Source of the DNA: Bdellovibrio sp. 22V
Lineage (GTDB): Bacteria; Bdellovibrionota; Bdellovibrionia; Bdellovibrionales; Bdellovibrionaceae
Length of the DNA stretch: 64,000 nt
NCBI RefSeq assembly: GCF_030169785.1
Contig: NZ_CP125854.1
Span: forward strand, 3,348,001-3,412,000
Reading direction: 5' to 3'
Shown: piece after piece, positions 34,609-43,559 of the stretch
Layout of the letters: every line of letters starts with the position of its first letter
How positions within the stretch are numbered: position 1 is the first letter of the stretch
The notes under the pieces: model-generated
Database searches by the model: none
The model's input: only the letters and a program-made list of their open reading frames with translations
Told to the model about the DNA's origin: nothing
Position numbers and translations under genes: made by a program

Positions 34609-35673
34609 ATGTTTAATCAAGTTGCACGCAAAGCAGTAATGATGGCTTCAGCTGTGGCAATGTTAGCTGGATGTAACAAGAGCACAGACTCTTTCTCTCT
34701 GTTGAAAGACGGTGCTGATTACAAACAGCAAGCGGTCTTCATCCCTAAGAAAATCGATATCCTTTGGGTGATCGATAACTCGGGCTCCATGAAAACATCT
34801 CAAGACAACCTTGCTTCGAATTTCCAAGCTTTTATTTCCCGTTTCAACCAATACAACTATGACTTCCACATGGCCGTGGTCACAACAGATGGATGGGAAA
34901 GACAATTCAACGCAAGTTCAGAGAAGGCTCGCATCAGGGACGGTGCGGTACTTCAAACGAACCCACGCGTTGAAACGCACTCAGGCGTGTTCGTCATGGA
35001 TAAGGCGACACCAAACTTGAGCAGCGTGTTCGAAACAAACATCAAGCAAGGAACGCTTGGTAACGGTGACGAACGTGCTTTTGAAAGTTTCAAGCAAAGC
35101 TTGCTGGATCCTTTCAACTCCAACTTCCGTCGCGCTGATGCGTTCCTCGCGGTGATTATCGTGAGTGACGAAGAAGACTATTCGGGATCTTCAACAGCGT
35201 TTGAGGATGCGAGCAAAAACTATCCGGTGCAAAATTACGTCGACTTCTTGAATAGCTACACTGATTTCGCAACAAACGGCAAAAACTACTCTGTAAACGT
35301 GATCTCTGTTCCAGATGAGGCTTGTAAAACGCAGCTTTCTACGGATGGTTTTGCACGCAAGATCTCCGTTCGTTTGCCAGAGTTGGCAGACTTGACGGGC
35401 GGTGTGAAGGCTTCATTGTGTTCAAACTTCGGTTCGACTTTGGAACTCATCTCAGACTCTATCATCCAGTTGTCAGCCGTGTTTAAACTGAGCCGTGAAC
35501 CGCAAGAAGATACAATCAAAGTCGTCGTTGACGGTGCGACAGTAGCAAATGACCCAGTCAATGGTTGGACTTACAACGCTTCGGACCTAACAATCACCTT
35601 CCACGGATCGTCCGTGCCTGGTGCAAACGCCAACATTCAAATCGACTACTATCCTAAGTCGATAAAACTCTAG
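34609..35673 (+). CDS. VWA-domain lipoprotein, CglB-like
   Basis: 354 residues. Lipoprotein signal with lipobox MLAGC (Cys about residue 22). A von Willebrand A fold follows: IDILWVIDNSGSM gives the metal-ion-dependent adhesion site D-x-S-x-S, and IIVSDEEDYSG supplies the distal Asp. It is the first gene of a cluster matching the Myxococcus Glt/Agl machine, where CglB, a VWA lipoprotein, is the surface adhesin linking the motor to the substrate. The parallel makes this protein the likely adhesin. Few cysteines compared with what I recall for CglB. AGGAGGG lies about nine bases before the ATG. Confidence 0.8.
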   Translation: MFNQVARKAVMMASAVAMLAGCNKSTDSFSLLKDGADYKQQAVFIPKKIDILWVIDNSGSMKTSQDNLASNFQAFISRFNQYNYDFHMAVVTTDGWERQFNASSEKARIRDGAVLQTNPRVETHSGVFVMDKATPNLSSVFETNIKQGTLGNGDERAFESFKQSLLDPFNSNFRRADAFLAVIIVSDEEDYSGSSTAFEDASKNYPVQNYVDFLNSYTDFATNGKNYSVNVISVPDEACKTQLSTDGFARKISVRLPELADLTGGVKASLCSNFGSTLELISDSIIQLSAVFKLSREPQEDTIKVVVDGATVANDPVNGWTYNASDLTITFHGSSVPGANANIQIDYYPKSIKL

Positions 35674-35684
35674 AAGGATTTTGT

Positions 35685-36302
35685 ATGGGTGGGGTACAAG
35701 CAGCAACAAGCACAAGTCAGTGGTATATACTTCGTGGGGAAATGAAATACGGTCCCTACGAGTATAGATCCCTGATCACGATGATCCAAAACAGTGAGCT
35801 CTTTGACTACAACTATGTGTGGGCTCCGCATTTGGAGAATTGGACATTGCTCGGTGATCTTCAGGAGTTTTCGAAAGACCGCCTTTGCCGTCTCATCGAA
35901 ACTAAAGACCATATCGCAGGTTCATTCAAAGACAGAAAGTGCCCGCGCGTGGATCTTACGACTCCGGTGTATGCGCACAACGATCACAACTTTTTTGACG
36001 GCCACACGTTGAGTGTGAGTGAAAACGGAGCTCTCGTTCTTTTGAACGATCCCCTTCTTCTTCCCGGCCAAAAAATCTTATTACATTTTAGAACATCTGA
36101 GGTGAATCCTCAGTCTTTCAACGTTCTTTGCGAGATTATTCGTAAGAATTATTCGAAGCAAAGACTCAACGTAAAATCCGGTTTGCATTATGCTGTTCGT
36201 TTCCTCTCGGTGCAAGACCAGGGCATGGCTCAATTAACAAAATGGACACGCGGTGGCGTTTCCAAGGAGGAAACAAATGGCATTCTTAAAGTTCATGAAT
36301 GA
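35685..36302 (+). CDS. GYF_2-PilZ protein
   Basis: 205 residues, cytoplasmic. Residues 10-60 look like GYF_2 (WYILRGEMKYGPYEYRSL), a fold that binds Pro-rich peptides. Residues about 85-190 look like PilZ: RKCPR fits RxxxR, and SVSENG sits where [D/N]xSxxG is expected. PilZ domains bind c-di-GMP. Lying second in the gliding operon, it may connect c-di-GMP level to the motor; a Pro-rich partner could be the Pro/Lys linker of the GltG-like protein downstream. The next gene starts inside its last nine codons. Confidence 0.8.
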   Translation: MGGVQAATSTSQWYILRGEMKYGPYEYRSLITMIQNSELFDYNYVWAPHLENWTLLGDLQEFSKDRLCRLIETKDHIAGSFKDRKCPRVDLTTPVYAHNDHNFFDGHTLSVSENGALVLLNDPLLLPGQKILLHFRTSEVNPQSFNVLCEIIRKNYSKQRLNVKSGLHYAVRFLSVQDQGMAQLTKWTRGGVSKEETNGILKVHE

Positions 36303-36978
36303 TTCCGGCTTTGTCGGTTGGTGCATTCTACTCGTGGGCATCGGCTCCCTAGTCCTAGTTGCCGAACGTGCTCGCGCTCTTTATAAAGATTACGGCATGA
36401 ACGTCGAAGAGTTCATGGGCAAAATCCAAAACCTCGTTTTGGCAAAAAAGCTCGATGAAGCGCTTTTGATGTGCGCGCAACTTGAGAAAAAACCATTAGC
36501 TAGCGCCTTCAAAACGATTCTTGAGAAAGCGGATCGTGACGATGATACGATCTTCCAAGCTCATGACATTGCTTTGAGTGAGAACGTGCCTCTTTATACA
36601 AAACGTCTGCACTATCTTTCGATGCTTGCCAACGTTGCAACTTTGCTTGGTCTTCTTGGTACAATCCACGGTCTTATCTTGTCGTTCCAAGCGGTAGCGA
36701 CAGCGGACCCTGCTCAAAAGCAAGCCTTGCTCGCGCACGGTATCTCGGTTTCGATGTATACGACGGCGTTGGGTCTTGCAGTGGCGATTCCAGCAATGGT
36801 GTTCTTCTCTTTCTTGACGGCTCGTCAAAACCAATTGATCGAGCAGATGTCAGAGAAGTGCTCTAAATTAACAGAGCTTCTTACAAGTGCTCACATCCCG
36901 AACCTGACTCGCCAAAACGTGTTCCCAGATCACGTGACAGCGCCAACGGCTCCTCCTCCAGGTACAAAAGCTTCCTAA
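36277..36978 (+). CDS. TolQ/ExbB/MotA-like motor subunit (AglR-like)
   Basis: 233 residues from ATG 36277, which has AAGGAGG six bases ahead; an upstream start at 36253 is less good. Three TM helices: about 12-35, and a pair within the C-terminal half with ATLLGLLGTIHGLILS and SVSMYTTALGLAVAIPAMV, the conserved proton-channel signature of TolQ/ExbB. With two TolR-like genes next to it, it forms the proton-driven motor of the Agl type. It overlaps the GYF-PilZ gene by 26 bp. The stop codon lies in the loop of a hairpin. Confidence 0.9.
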   Translation: MAFLKFMNDSGFVGWCILLVGIGSLVLVAERARALYKDYGMNVEEFMGKIQNLVLAKKLDEALLMCAQLEKKPLASAFKTILEKADRDDDTIFQAHDIALSENVPLYTKRLHYLSMLANVATLLGLLGTIHGLILSFQAVATADPAQKQALLAHGISVSMYTTALGLAVAIPAMVFFSFLTARQNQLIEQMSEKCSKLTELLTSAHIPNLTRQNVFPDHVTAPTAPPPGTKAS

Positions 36979-36989
36979 CGGAAGCTTTT
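36966..36989 (+). promoter_or_regulatory. Hairpin wrapped round the AglR-like stop codon
   Basis: Perfect 10-bp stem AAAAGCTTCC / GGAAGCTTTT with loop TAAC that contains the stop TAA. It lies between the TolQ-like and first TolR-like genes. It has no T run beyond the stem, so it may slow or partly end transcription or stabilise the upstream mRNA, giving more TolQ-like than TolR-like protein. Confidence 0.5.
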
Positions 36990-37026
36990 GGGTAGCGGTG
37001 GACCTTTATCAAGGATGGGATAATTT

Positions 37027-37569
37027 ATGAGACGCATTCGTAAGATTAAAGTAGATCATAATAGTGAGTTCGAGTTGGACTTAGCTCCCCTGCTCGCCGT
37101 GATGGTGAAGCTGGTGCCGGTTCTTCTTGTATCATCTGCGTTTGTGCAAATGATGGTGATCGAATCCGAACTCCCTCAGGTTGTTAACGAAGCTATTCAA
37201 CGTCAGGAACAAACTCCCACGCCTACGAATGTAGCAATGGAAGTTGATGCTGAAGGAATTCGCATCGTCATCACGGAAAAAGGCCAAGATAAAATCGAAA
37301 CGATTCCGATGAAAAACGGCGCATTCGATCTTGAGTCATTACACCAAAAGTTGATCGCAGTTAAAAAAGCGCATCCTGAAGTTTTCAAAATTGAATTGAA
37401 CCCCGACGGCAAAATCCCTTACGACCAGATCGTCAAAATTATGGATGAAGCCCGTCAGGCAAAAGACGTTAACGTCAAGTTTCCCGTTTTCGATACCAAG
37501 CAGGGTAAAAACGTGGAGACCAACTACATGTTTCCAGAAGTTGTCTTCGCCAACATGATGGAGGGCTAA
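37027..37569 (+). CDS. TolR/ExbD-like motor subunit lacking the channel Asp (AglX-like)
   Basis: 180 residues. One TM helix at about residues 17-40 and a periplasmic domain. The segment reads APLLAVMVKLVPVLLVSS: where ExbD has (F/I)D(V/M) and the paralogue downstream has TDM, this protein has LAVM, so the ion-carrying Asp is Ala, and a Lys lies in the helix. Together with the next gene it would make a mixed stator core. The C-terminal region (KIPYDQIVKIMDEARQAKDV) matches ExbD folds. Paired with the second TolR-like gene three bases downstream. Confidence 0.85.
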   Translation: MRRIRKIKVDHNSEFELDLAPLLAVMVKLVPVLLVSSAFVQMMVIESELPQVVNEAIQRQEQTPTPTNVAMEVDAEGIRIVITEKGQDKIETIPMKNGAFDLESLHQKLIAVKKAHPEVFKIELNPDGKIPYDQIVKIMDEARQAKDVNVKFPVFDTKQGKNVETNYMFPEVVFANMMEG

Positions 37570-37572
37570 GAT

Positions 37573-38070
37573 ATGTCACGCCGTCGTAGATTTGAGCCTA
37601 ATCTTAAAAAGAACTCGACGTTCACCTTGAACATCACATCGATGACAGACATGTTCACCATCATGCTTGTGTTCTTGTTGCAAACGTATTCAACGTCCGA
37701 CGTACAAATCATTCCTGAGAATGGCTTGCGTCTTCCGTCTTCTGCTTCCATGGTGAATCCTACAGAAGCAGTAAAGCTTTCTCTTTCGCAAGAGGGCTTG
37801 AAAATTGACGAGACAAAAATCGCGGATGTGAAGAACGCTGACTTTCTTCCCCAAGATCTAGAAGATAAAGATACAAACTTTATCAAACCGCTTTTCGCAG
37901 AATTAGATAAACTCGCGAAAAATTCTGCCGATAAAGCCCACATCAAGGAAGGCCGTATCCTTCTTCAAGCAGATAAGGAACTCCCTTACGCTACACTCCG
38001 CAAGGTTATGTATACGGCATCAATGGCAGGCTTTCCACAACTGAAACTTGTTACCATGGTTGGAGAATAA
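37573..38070 (+). CDS. TolR/ExbD-like motor subunit (AglV-like)
   Basis: 165 residues. TM helix at about 15-38 with TSMTDMFTIMLVFLLQ, which keeps the Asp that carries the proton in ExbD/TolR. Periplasmic domain to the end with ADKELPYATLRKVMYTASMAGF, the usual ExbD terminal motif. GGAGG eight bases ahead of the ATG lies within the end of the previous gene. Forms the motor with the TolQ-like protein. Confidence 0.9.
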   Translation: MSRRRRFEPNLKKNSTFTLNITSMTDMFTIMLVFLLQTYSTSDVQIIPENGLRLPSSASMVNPTEAVKLSLSQEGLKIDETKIADVKNADFLPQDLEDKDTNFIKPLFAELDKLAKNSADKAHIKEGRILLQADKELPYATLRKVMYTASMAGFPQLKLVTMVGE

Positions 38071-38074
38071 GTTT

Positions 38075-41000
38075 ATGATGCGCACAGTGATTCTGCTTCT
38101 GGCATTTCATCTCTTTTCAATGTACTGCTTCGCGGCTGAACAAAAAGGACTTCTGCCTGAAGTTCGTTTGAAAAACGGCAACGAAGAAGAAAACGAAAGA
38201 AAAGCTTTCAGCAGCGAGATTATGATTACACGCTCTGAAAACAAGGCTATTGAGTCACTGCAGGTAATCATCAAAAAGAAAAAAGGCTCTCGAGAAGAGG
38301 CCGACCTTTGGTATCGTCTTGCCGAACTTTACATGCGCCGTTCGAAATCAGGCCGCTTCTTTGACTTACACCAAGATACGAAACTTATGAAACTTTCACC
38401 GTTCCCAGTACCCAATGAAAAAGGTTCTGAAGCGGTGAAACGCGCTATTAAGATTTATACAAAAATTGAGCTCGACTTCCCGAACTTCAAACAAATGGAT
38501 GCCGTGCTCTTCAACAACGCTTTTGCAAACCAGCAAGTTGCCCAGTACAAACAGTCGGAACAGCTTTATCATAAACTTCTGTCTCGCTTCCCTAAGTCAC
38601 CTTTGATTGCCGACGGTACTTTGGCGGTGGGTGAGCTGCTTTATGATCAAGGTAAGTTTGCTGAAGCTTTGGAGCATTTCCTTAAAGTGGAAAAATTCCC
38701 AAACAGCCGTGTTTATTCCTACGGTATGTATAAAGCCGCTTGGGCTTACTACAATCTTCGCGATAGTGAAAACGGAATTAAAAAACTTGTCGAGGTTGTA
38801 AAAACAAATCCGCCTCTGCAAGACGGTGAAGTGCCAACAAACCGCCACAACCTGCGTCGCGAAGCTTTGCGCGATTTGACGGTTTTTATCGGCGACTCCT
38901 ACCCTGCTAACAAACTTTATTCTTTCTTTGAAGACATCACGACGGAAGATGAGCTGGGTCAGTCCATGGTTGACCTTGCAAAACTTTACGAATCACATAG
39001 CCGACACAAGGAAATGAATGTCTTTCTTGAAGAGTACATCGAAAAACGTCCTTCAGGTCCTGACGTTGTAAAGTCCCACTTGTTCCTTGTTGACGCCAAC
39101 GAGAACATGAAGAAACGTGACAAAGTGATTGAGCACTTACAAATGGCTTCCGATCACTGTAAGAAAGACGCCACGTGGAGATCTTTGCAAAAGCCTGAAG
39201 ATGCCAAAGTGGCTTGTGAAGAAGAGTTCCGTACCGCCAGTCTGGATATGGCCCGCAAGTGGTGGGAAATCTGGCTTAAGAACAAACAAAACGTTGCGTT
39301 CTCTGACTTAACGCAAAGACTTTTCAAATTGATTCTTGAAAATGACGACTCTGCAAAACCGGATCTTAAAACTCGTTTTGCTTACGGCGAGCTTCTTTTC
39401 CAATTGGAAAAATACGACGAAGCCAGCACGCAATATAAAATGGTCGGCGATAAAGCGACAGAAGAACCTCTGCGCCATGACGCCAACTATGCGGCTCTTT
39501 ATTCCAAAGAGAAATCCATTGAAAAAGGCAAAGATCCTTTGAAAGAAGCTGAGCGCAAAGAATTGGCCGCCAATTATTTGACGAAGCATCCGACGGGCAA
39601 GTTCTCGACATTAGTGAAATTTAAACTGGGTCATATCGCTTACGAAGAAAGCAACTATGCGGAAGCAGAAAAAATTCTTCAACCATTGGCTCAGCTTAAA
39701 GGCGCAGATAACGCTGATATCAAGAAAAAGTCGGAAGACTTGATCTTGGATATGCTGAACATCCGTAAAGACTATGCGGGAATTAAAGCCTTCTCGAAAC
39801 AAGTTATGACTTCTACAGGCGATGCAAGCCGTAGAAAGAACATGAACAAAATCATGGAAGAGGCGCATTTCACAGAGATTCAAGAGTTTGCTAAAGGCGG
39901 CGACAAAGATCAAGCATCGCAAAAACTTATCGCCTTCGCCAAAGAACATGAAGACTCAAAACTTTCTCAAGATGCTTTGTGGCAGGCCCTGAGCCTTCTG
40001 TATGCGGAAGGCAAAGTTTATGACGCCGCGGAACTATCGATGAAGTTCGTGCAAAAATATCCAGATGATAAGCGCAACCTTGACGCCTTGAAAGAGGCCG
40101 CTAAGGCTTATGCGGACGTCGGTCAAATTTCTAAATCCGCTGAGACTCTTTTGAAAATCGCGGATCTGGATAAAAAAGGCCGTAACACGCACCTTGAATT
40201 GGCAGCGGACATCTATCTTTTGGAAAAGAAAACAAAAGAGGCCCGTGCCGCTTACAATGGCATCTTGAGCGCGGCTGACAATAAAACATTGTCGCGAATC
40301 TATGGCAAACTTATGGATTCCTACAAAAACGAATCCCGCTCAAGCGAGCTTGAGAAGTTGCAAAATCAAATCTTGGCGAAAGGTATTGAGCCTTATACGA
40401 CAGAGATTATGATTGACCGCGCGAAAGCGCTTTTGGATTCCGGCAAAACAACGGCCGCATTTGATTTGGCAATGAAAGCGAACGGCCGCGACGTTTCCGC
40501 GGAAATCCGTGCAGAAGCCCGTTTGATCCAGGCGCGCATTCTTGAAAAAGAACTTGTCGCACAAAGCGTAAAAGCCCGTGAAGAAAAATTCGCGATGGTT
40601 TTGGCAATGAAAACGGAAAAACTGGATAAAGCTCACACGGCTTACTTCACAACGTTGAAAATGAGCAAAGACCCTTATCAACAGTTGGAAGCTATGCGCG
40701 GTATTGACCGTTGTTACGGAAACTTTATCGAGAGCTTGGAAACAATGCCCCTCCCCGCTTCTTTGAGCGCGGAAGATCAAACAGCTTTGCGTGCCGAGAT
40801 CGCCAAACTGACAACTCCGATTCAAGAGAAGAAGAACGAGAATGAGGCGAAACTTAAAGTCTTGGCGGCTTCCAAAGGTCAAGCGGCGACGACAGAGCGT
40901 GCGTTTGCTTCCATCCGCGTGGATCAAACGGTTCCGCCAATGGTGGCTTATCCTTCTGTAGAAAAGATGACAGCGTTCTTGCCTTCATCCGCAAATATGG

Positions 41001-41782
41001 ACATCGGCAGCGTGTCTCGCTTTGAGACGCGAACTCCAAAAGCTTGTAACAGATCTGCGGTGATGAGCGGACAAGTCACAAAATCGAACGCTCCGGAAAT
41101 TGCGGGAAATTGTTATTATTCTCGACAGTACGATACGGTGGAAAGATTGGGCCTTGAGCTTGCAAAACAGAAAGACGCGCGTGCCTTGGGTCTTTTCTAT
41201 GCCAGCCTTGGTGCGGAAGCCAAAGGCTATTCGGCGAAAGCGTTGTGGATGATTGAATCCGCTTTGAAGAACCAGCCAGAAGCTTCTCCGTTCGTGTACC
41301 AAAAAGCGCGTCTCGTTTATAGAGACGAAGGCTTGAATTCCGCAATGCCGTTTTTCGAAAAAGTTTTAGACATGCAAATGCCTTCAACAGAAATGAAAAC
41401 TTTCGCGGGAGTGAAGGCTTTCTCAGAGGGAGATTTTACGAAAGCAATTGAAAAATTGTCTTCTCTCTCTAAAGAACAGTTGTATACTTTGAATGTGGGA
41501 ACTCTTGTGAGCGAGTCATATGCTCAGAAGGGTGAAGTCGAAAAGGCATTGAGCACGATCAAAGATCTGCTTACCATCAAGAAGGACAACGCCGACTTCC
41601 TCTTACAACAAGCACACTTGTTTGAGACCTACAAGCAAAGCCCAACGCTCGCGTTGGACTCTTATGAAAAAGCGTTTAAAGCCAGTCAGCAATTGGATAT
41701 GCGTGATTGGTTAGGTAAGAAAATACAGTATTTGAAAACACAAAACAAAGTCGGTCAGCACGTTATCTCGGGAGACTTGTAG
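38075..41782 (+). CDS. Very large TPR protein, GltD/AgmU-like
   Basis: 1235 residues from ATG 38075 (GGAGA ahead); the TTG at 38048 lies in the previous gene. Signal peptide MMRTVILLLAFHLFSMYCFA, so periplasmic. The rest is nearly all TPR-type helix pairs, for example SPLIADGTLAVGELLYDQGK, DALWQALSLLYAEGKVYDAA and MKTFAGVKAFSEGDFTKAIE. Size, location and repeat content match GltD (AgmU), a periplasmic scaffold of the Myxococcus gliding machine. Placed just after the motor genes. Confidence 0.85.
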   Translation: MMRTVILLLAFHLFSMYCFAAEQKGLLPEVRLKNGNEEENERKAFSSEIMITRSENKAIESLQVIIKKKKGSREEADLWYRLAELYMRRSKSGRFFDLHQDTKLMKLSPFPVPNEKGSEAVKRAIKIYTKIELDFPNFKQMDAVLFNNAFANQQVAQYKQSEQLYHKLLSRFPKSPLIADGTLAVGELLYDQGKFAEALEHFLKVEKFPNSRVYSYGMYKAAWAYYNLRDSENGIKKLVEVVKTNPPLQDGEVPTNRHNLRREALRDLTVFIGDSYPANKLYSFFEDITTEDELGQSMVDLAKLYESHSRHKEMNVFLEEYIEKRPSGPDVVKSHLFLVDANENMKKRDKVIEHLQMASDHCKKDATWRSLQKPEDAKVACEEEFRTASLDMARKWWEIWLKNKQNVAFSDLTQRLFKLILENDDSAKPDLKTRFAYGELLFQLEKYDEASTQYKMVGDKATEEPLRHDANYAALYSKEKSIEKGKDPLKEAERKELAANYLTKHPTGKFSTLVKFKLGHIAYEESNYAEAEKILQPLAQLKGADNADIKKKSEDLILDMLNIRKDYAGIKAFSKQVMTSTGDASRRKNMNKIMEEAHFTEIQEFAKGGDKDQASQKLIAFAKEHEDSKLSQDALWQALSLLYAEGKVYDAAELSMKFVQKYPDDKRNLDALKEAAKAYADVGQISKSAETLLKIADLDKKGRNTHLELAADIYLLEKKTKEARAAYNGILSAADNKTLSRIYGKLMDSYKNESRSSELEKLQNQILAKGIEPYTTEIMIDRAKALLDSGKTTAAFDLAMKANGRDVSAEIRAEARLIQARILEKELVAQSVKAREEKFAMVLAMKTEKLDKAHTAYFTTLKMSKDPYQQLEAMRGIDRCYGNFIESLETMPLPASLSAEDQTALRAEIAKLTTPIQEKKNENEAKLKVLAASKGQAATTERAFASIRVDQTVPPMVAYPSVEKMTAFLPSSANMDIGSVSRFETRTPKACNRSAVMSGQVTKSNAPEIAGNCYYSRQYDTVERLGLELAKQKDARALGLFYASLGAEAKGYSAKALWMIESALKNQPEASPFVYQKARLVYRDEGLNSAMPFFEKVLDMQMPSTEMKTFAGVKAFSEGDFTKAIEKLSSLSKEQLYTLNVGTLVSESYAQKGEVEKALSTIKDLLTIKKDNADFLLQQAHLFETYKQSPTLALDSYEKAFKASQQLDMRDWLGKKIQYLKTQNKVGQHVISGDL

Positions 41783-41796
41783 TATGGAGGGTACAA

Positions 41797-42045
41797 GTGA
41801 AAACTTTCATCACAGCGATGATCGCTTTCATTCTCTTGGGAGCCGCGACTGCCTTTGCCAAACAAAGAACAGTCCGTAAAGTCCAGGAAGTAAATTTCGG
41901 TGAGATGAACCTTAAGGGGACGATTCGCAACCCTGACGGCGCCTATCTTGTGCAAAAAAGAGGTATCAAGTTTATGCCTCTTTACGATGTGCAAAAAGAT
42001 ATGGATGGCCGCATCCGTGAATCCGCTCTCTACTTGAATAACTAA
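41797..42045 (+). CDS. Small periplasmic protein of the gliding cluster
   Basis: 82 residues from GTG 41797 with GGAGG six bases ahead. Signal peptide MKTFITAMIAFILLGAATAFA. The mature part (~60 residues) has EVNFGEMNLKGTIRNPDGAYL, and the end is charged. The 'FGEMNLKGTI' phrase suggests a short beta-rich protein. No family recognised with certainty; its position between the giant TPR and GltG-like genes is that of GltE/GltF in Myxococcus. An AT-rich 7-bp hairpin (42040-42059) overlaps its stop. Confidence 0.75.
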   Translation: MKTFITAMIAFILLGAATAFAKQRTVRKVQEVNFGEMNLKGTIRNPDGAYLVQKRGIKFMPLYDVQKDMDGRIRESALYLNN

Positions 42046-42074
42046 TTTATTTATTAGTTTGACTGAGGTGTCAT

Positions 42075-43544
42075 ATGCTCACGTTGATTGTACGTCAGTC
42101 CTTGAAAAATGGGACTGCAAAAACCTGGAAGCTTCGTTCGAATAACACAACTCACACCTTCGGGTCTTCCCGTTTGGCGGATGTGATCTCTATCGCTCCC
42201 GGCACAAAAGGTATTCAAGGTCTTTTTGAGTACCGTGATGACCGCTGGTGGTATGTCAACATGGATCTCAATTCCAGCGCGAACGGCGGCATTTCTCCGG
42301 CGCTCTGCCTGGATTCGGAAAAATCCGTGGAGCTTGAAGACTGCGTTCTGCACTTCTCCCCTATCGAAAAGGAAACGGATCTTTATCTGCGCCTGGAAAA
42401 AGCCGGTAAAGAGCAACGGGATTCGCACAAGAAATTCCAGCTCTATATCGTAAAACAAGCCGGTAAAGTGGTAGAGACGAAAGTTCTGCCTTTGAATAAA
42501 AAATTTAAACCTTCCATGGCCGTGACACCGCTGACAATTGCGTGCACGCCTTCAGAAGAGTGGCAACGTCAAACTGTCGGCGATCTTGAAATCAGCCAAC
42601 GTACGGTTTCAATTGAAAACGCCGCAGCTCTGGCCCGCTTAACGGCCAGCCAATTGGTCGATGAAGATTCTAAAAAAGGTCTTTTCATCGTTCTTGGCGC
42701 GGCTTTCTTCTTGGTGACCGTCGGTATTTTCGCACCGAAGAGTCAGGACCTTGAAGTCGCGGCGGCTCCACCGAAAGTGGCGCAAAAAATTATTGTTAAA
42801 ACAGAACTCAAACCAAAACGTAAAAAAGCAGAATCACCAAAACCACAACAAGTGGTTGTGAAAGAAGCGGCTCCTGCGGCAGGTCCAAAAGTGGAAATGC
42901 CTACCAACGGCAGCCAAAGCAGGGTTTCAAAAATGATGAAGTCCTTGGCTGGTGGCCGTATCTCTCAATTGATCGGAAAAGTTTCCGCACAAGCAGCTAA
43001 AAGCGGCAACGTTGTTTTTGCTAACGGTGTAAAGGCCGGTAGCGGAGCTTCGGGTCGTGCTCTTGCAGCTGTAGGTGGTATGGAACGTTCCGGTCGTGAC
43101 TGGGGCAGCGAAGGAACTGGTAAAGGTGTTGTCATCTCCACTGCGGGTAAAGGTGGCGGTAACAGCGCTGCAGGAATGGGTGGTCTTGCTGCCGGTGGAA
43201 CTGGTAATGCCGGTGTTGGTTTGATTGAGGAAGAAGGCGAAATCACAGGCGGCTTGGACCGTGAAGTGATCGCGCAATATATCAAATCAAAATTGGGACA
43301 AATCCTTTATTGCTACGAACGTCAACTCAGCGCCAATCCCGATCTTTTCGGTAAAGTCGCTGTAAGATTCACCATCGGGCCCTCGGGCTCCGTTGAACAA
43401 CAACTAATTGGGGACACAACACTTAAGAACGCAACCGTTGAGGGATGTATATTGAATAGGGTTGCTGCATGGAAGTTTCCTTCTCCACAAGGGGGAACTC
43501 GCGTGCTCGTGACGTATCCATTCTTATTCAAAAGTACAAACTAA
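42075..43544 (+). CDS. GltG-type TonB-like protein: FHA-like head, TM, Gly-rich linker, AgmX C-domain
   Basis: 489 residues. The cytoplasmic N-terminal ~190 residues look FHA-like (THTFGSSRLADVISIAP, VELEDCVLHFSPI). A TM segment lies about 205-225 (LFIVLGAAFFLVTVGIFAP). A Pro/Lys-rich stretch (KPKRKKAESPKPQQVVV) and a Gly-rich, probably flexible linker cross the periplasm. The C-terminal ~100 residues (VIAQYIKSKLGQILYCYERQ ... VTYPFLF) are the AgmX/PglI TonB-like domain. In Myxococcus, GltG and GltJ connect the motor to the outer-membrane complex. Confidence 0.88.
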   Translation: MLTLIVRQSLKNGTAKTWKLRSNNTTHTFGSSRLADVISIAPGTKGIQGLFEYRDDRWWYVNMDLNSSANGGISPALCLDSEKSVELEDCVLHFSPIEKETDLYLRLEKAGKEQRDSHKKFQLYIVKQAGKVVETKVLPLNKKFKPSMAVTPLTIACTPSEEWQRQTVGDLEISQRTVSIENAAALARLTASQLVDEDSKKGLFIVLGAAFFLVTVGIFAPKSQDLEVAAAPPKVAQKIIVKTELKPKRKKAESPKPQQVVVKEAAPAAGPKVEMPTNGSQSRVSKMMKSLAGGRISQLIGKVSAQAAKSGNVVFANGVKAGSGASGRALAAVGGMERSGRDWGSEGTGKGVVISTAGKGGGNSAAGMGGLAAGGTGNAGVGLIEEEGEITGGLDREVIAQYIKSKLGQILYCYERQLSANPDLFGKVAVRFTIGPSGSVEQQLIGDTTLKNATVEGCILNRVAAWKFPSPQGGTRVLVTYPFLFKSTN

Positions 43545-43559
43545 GGCGGGGGTAATATC

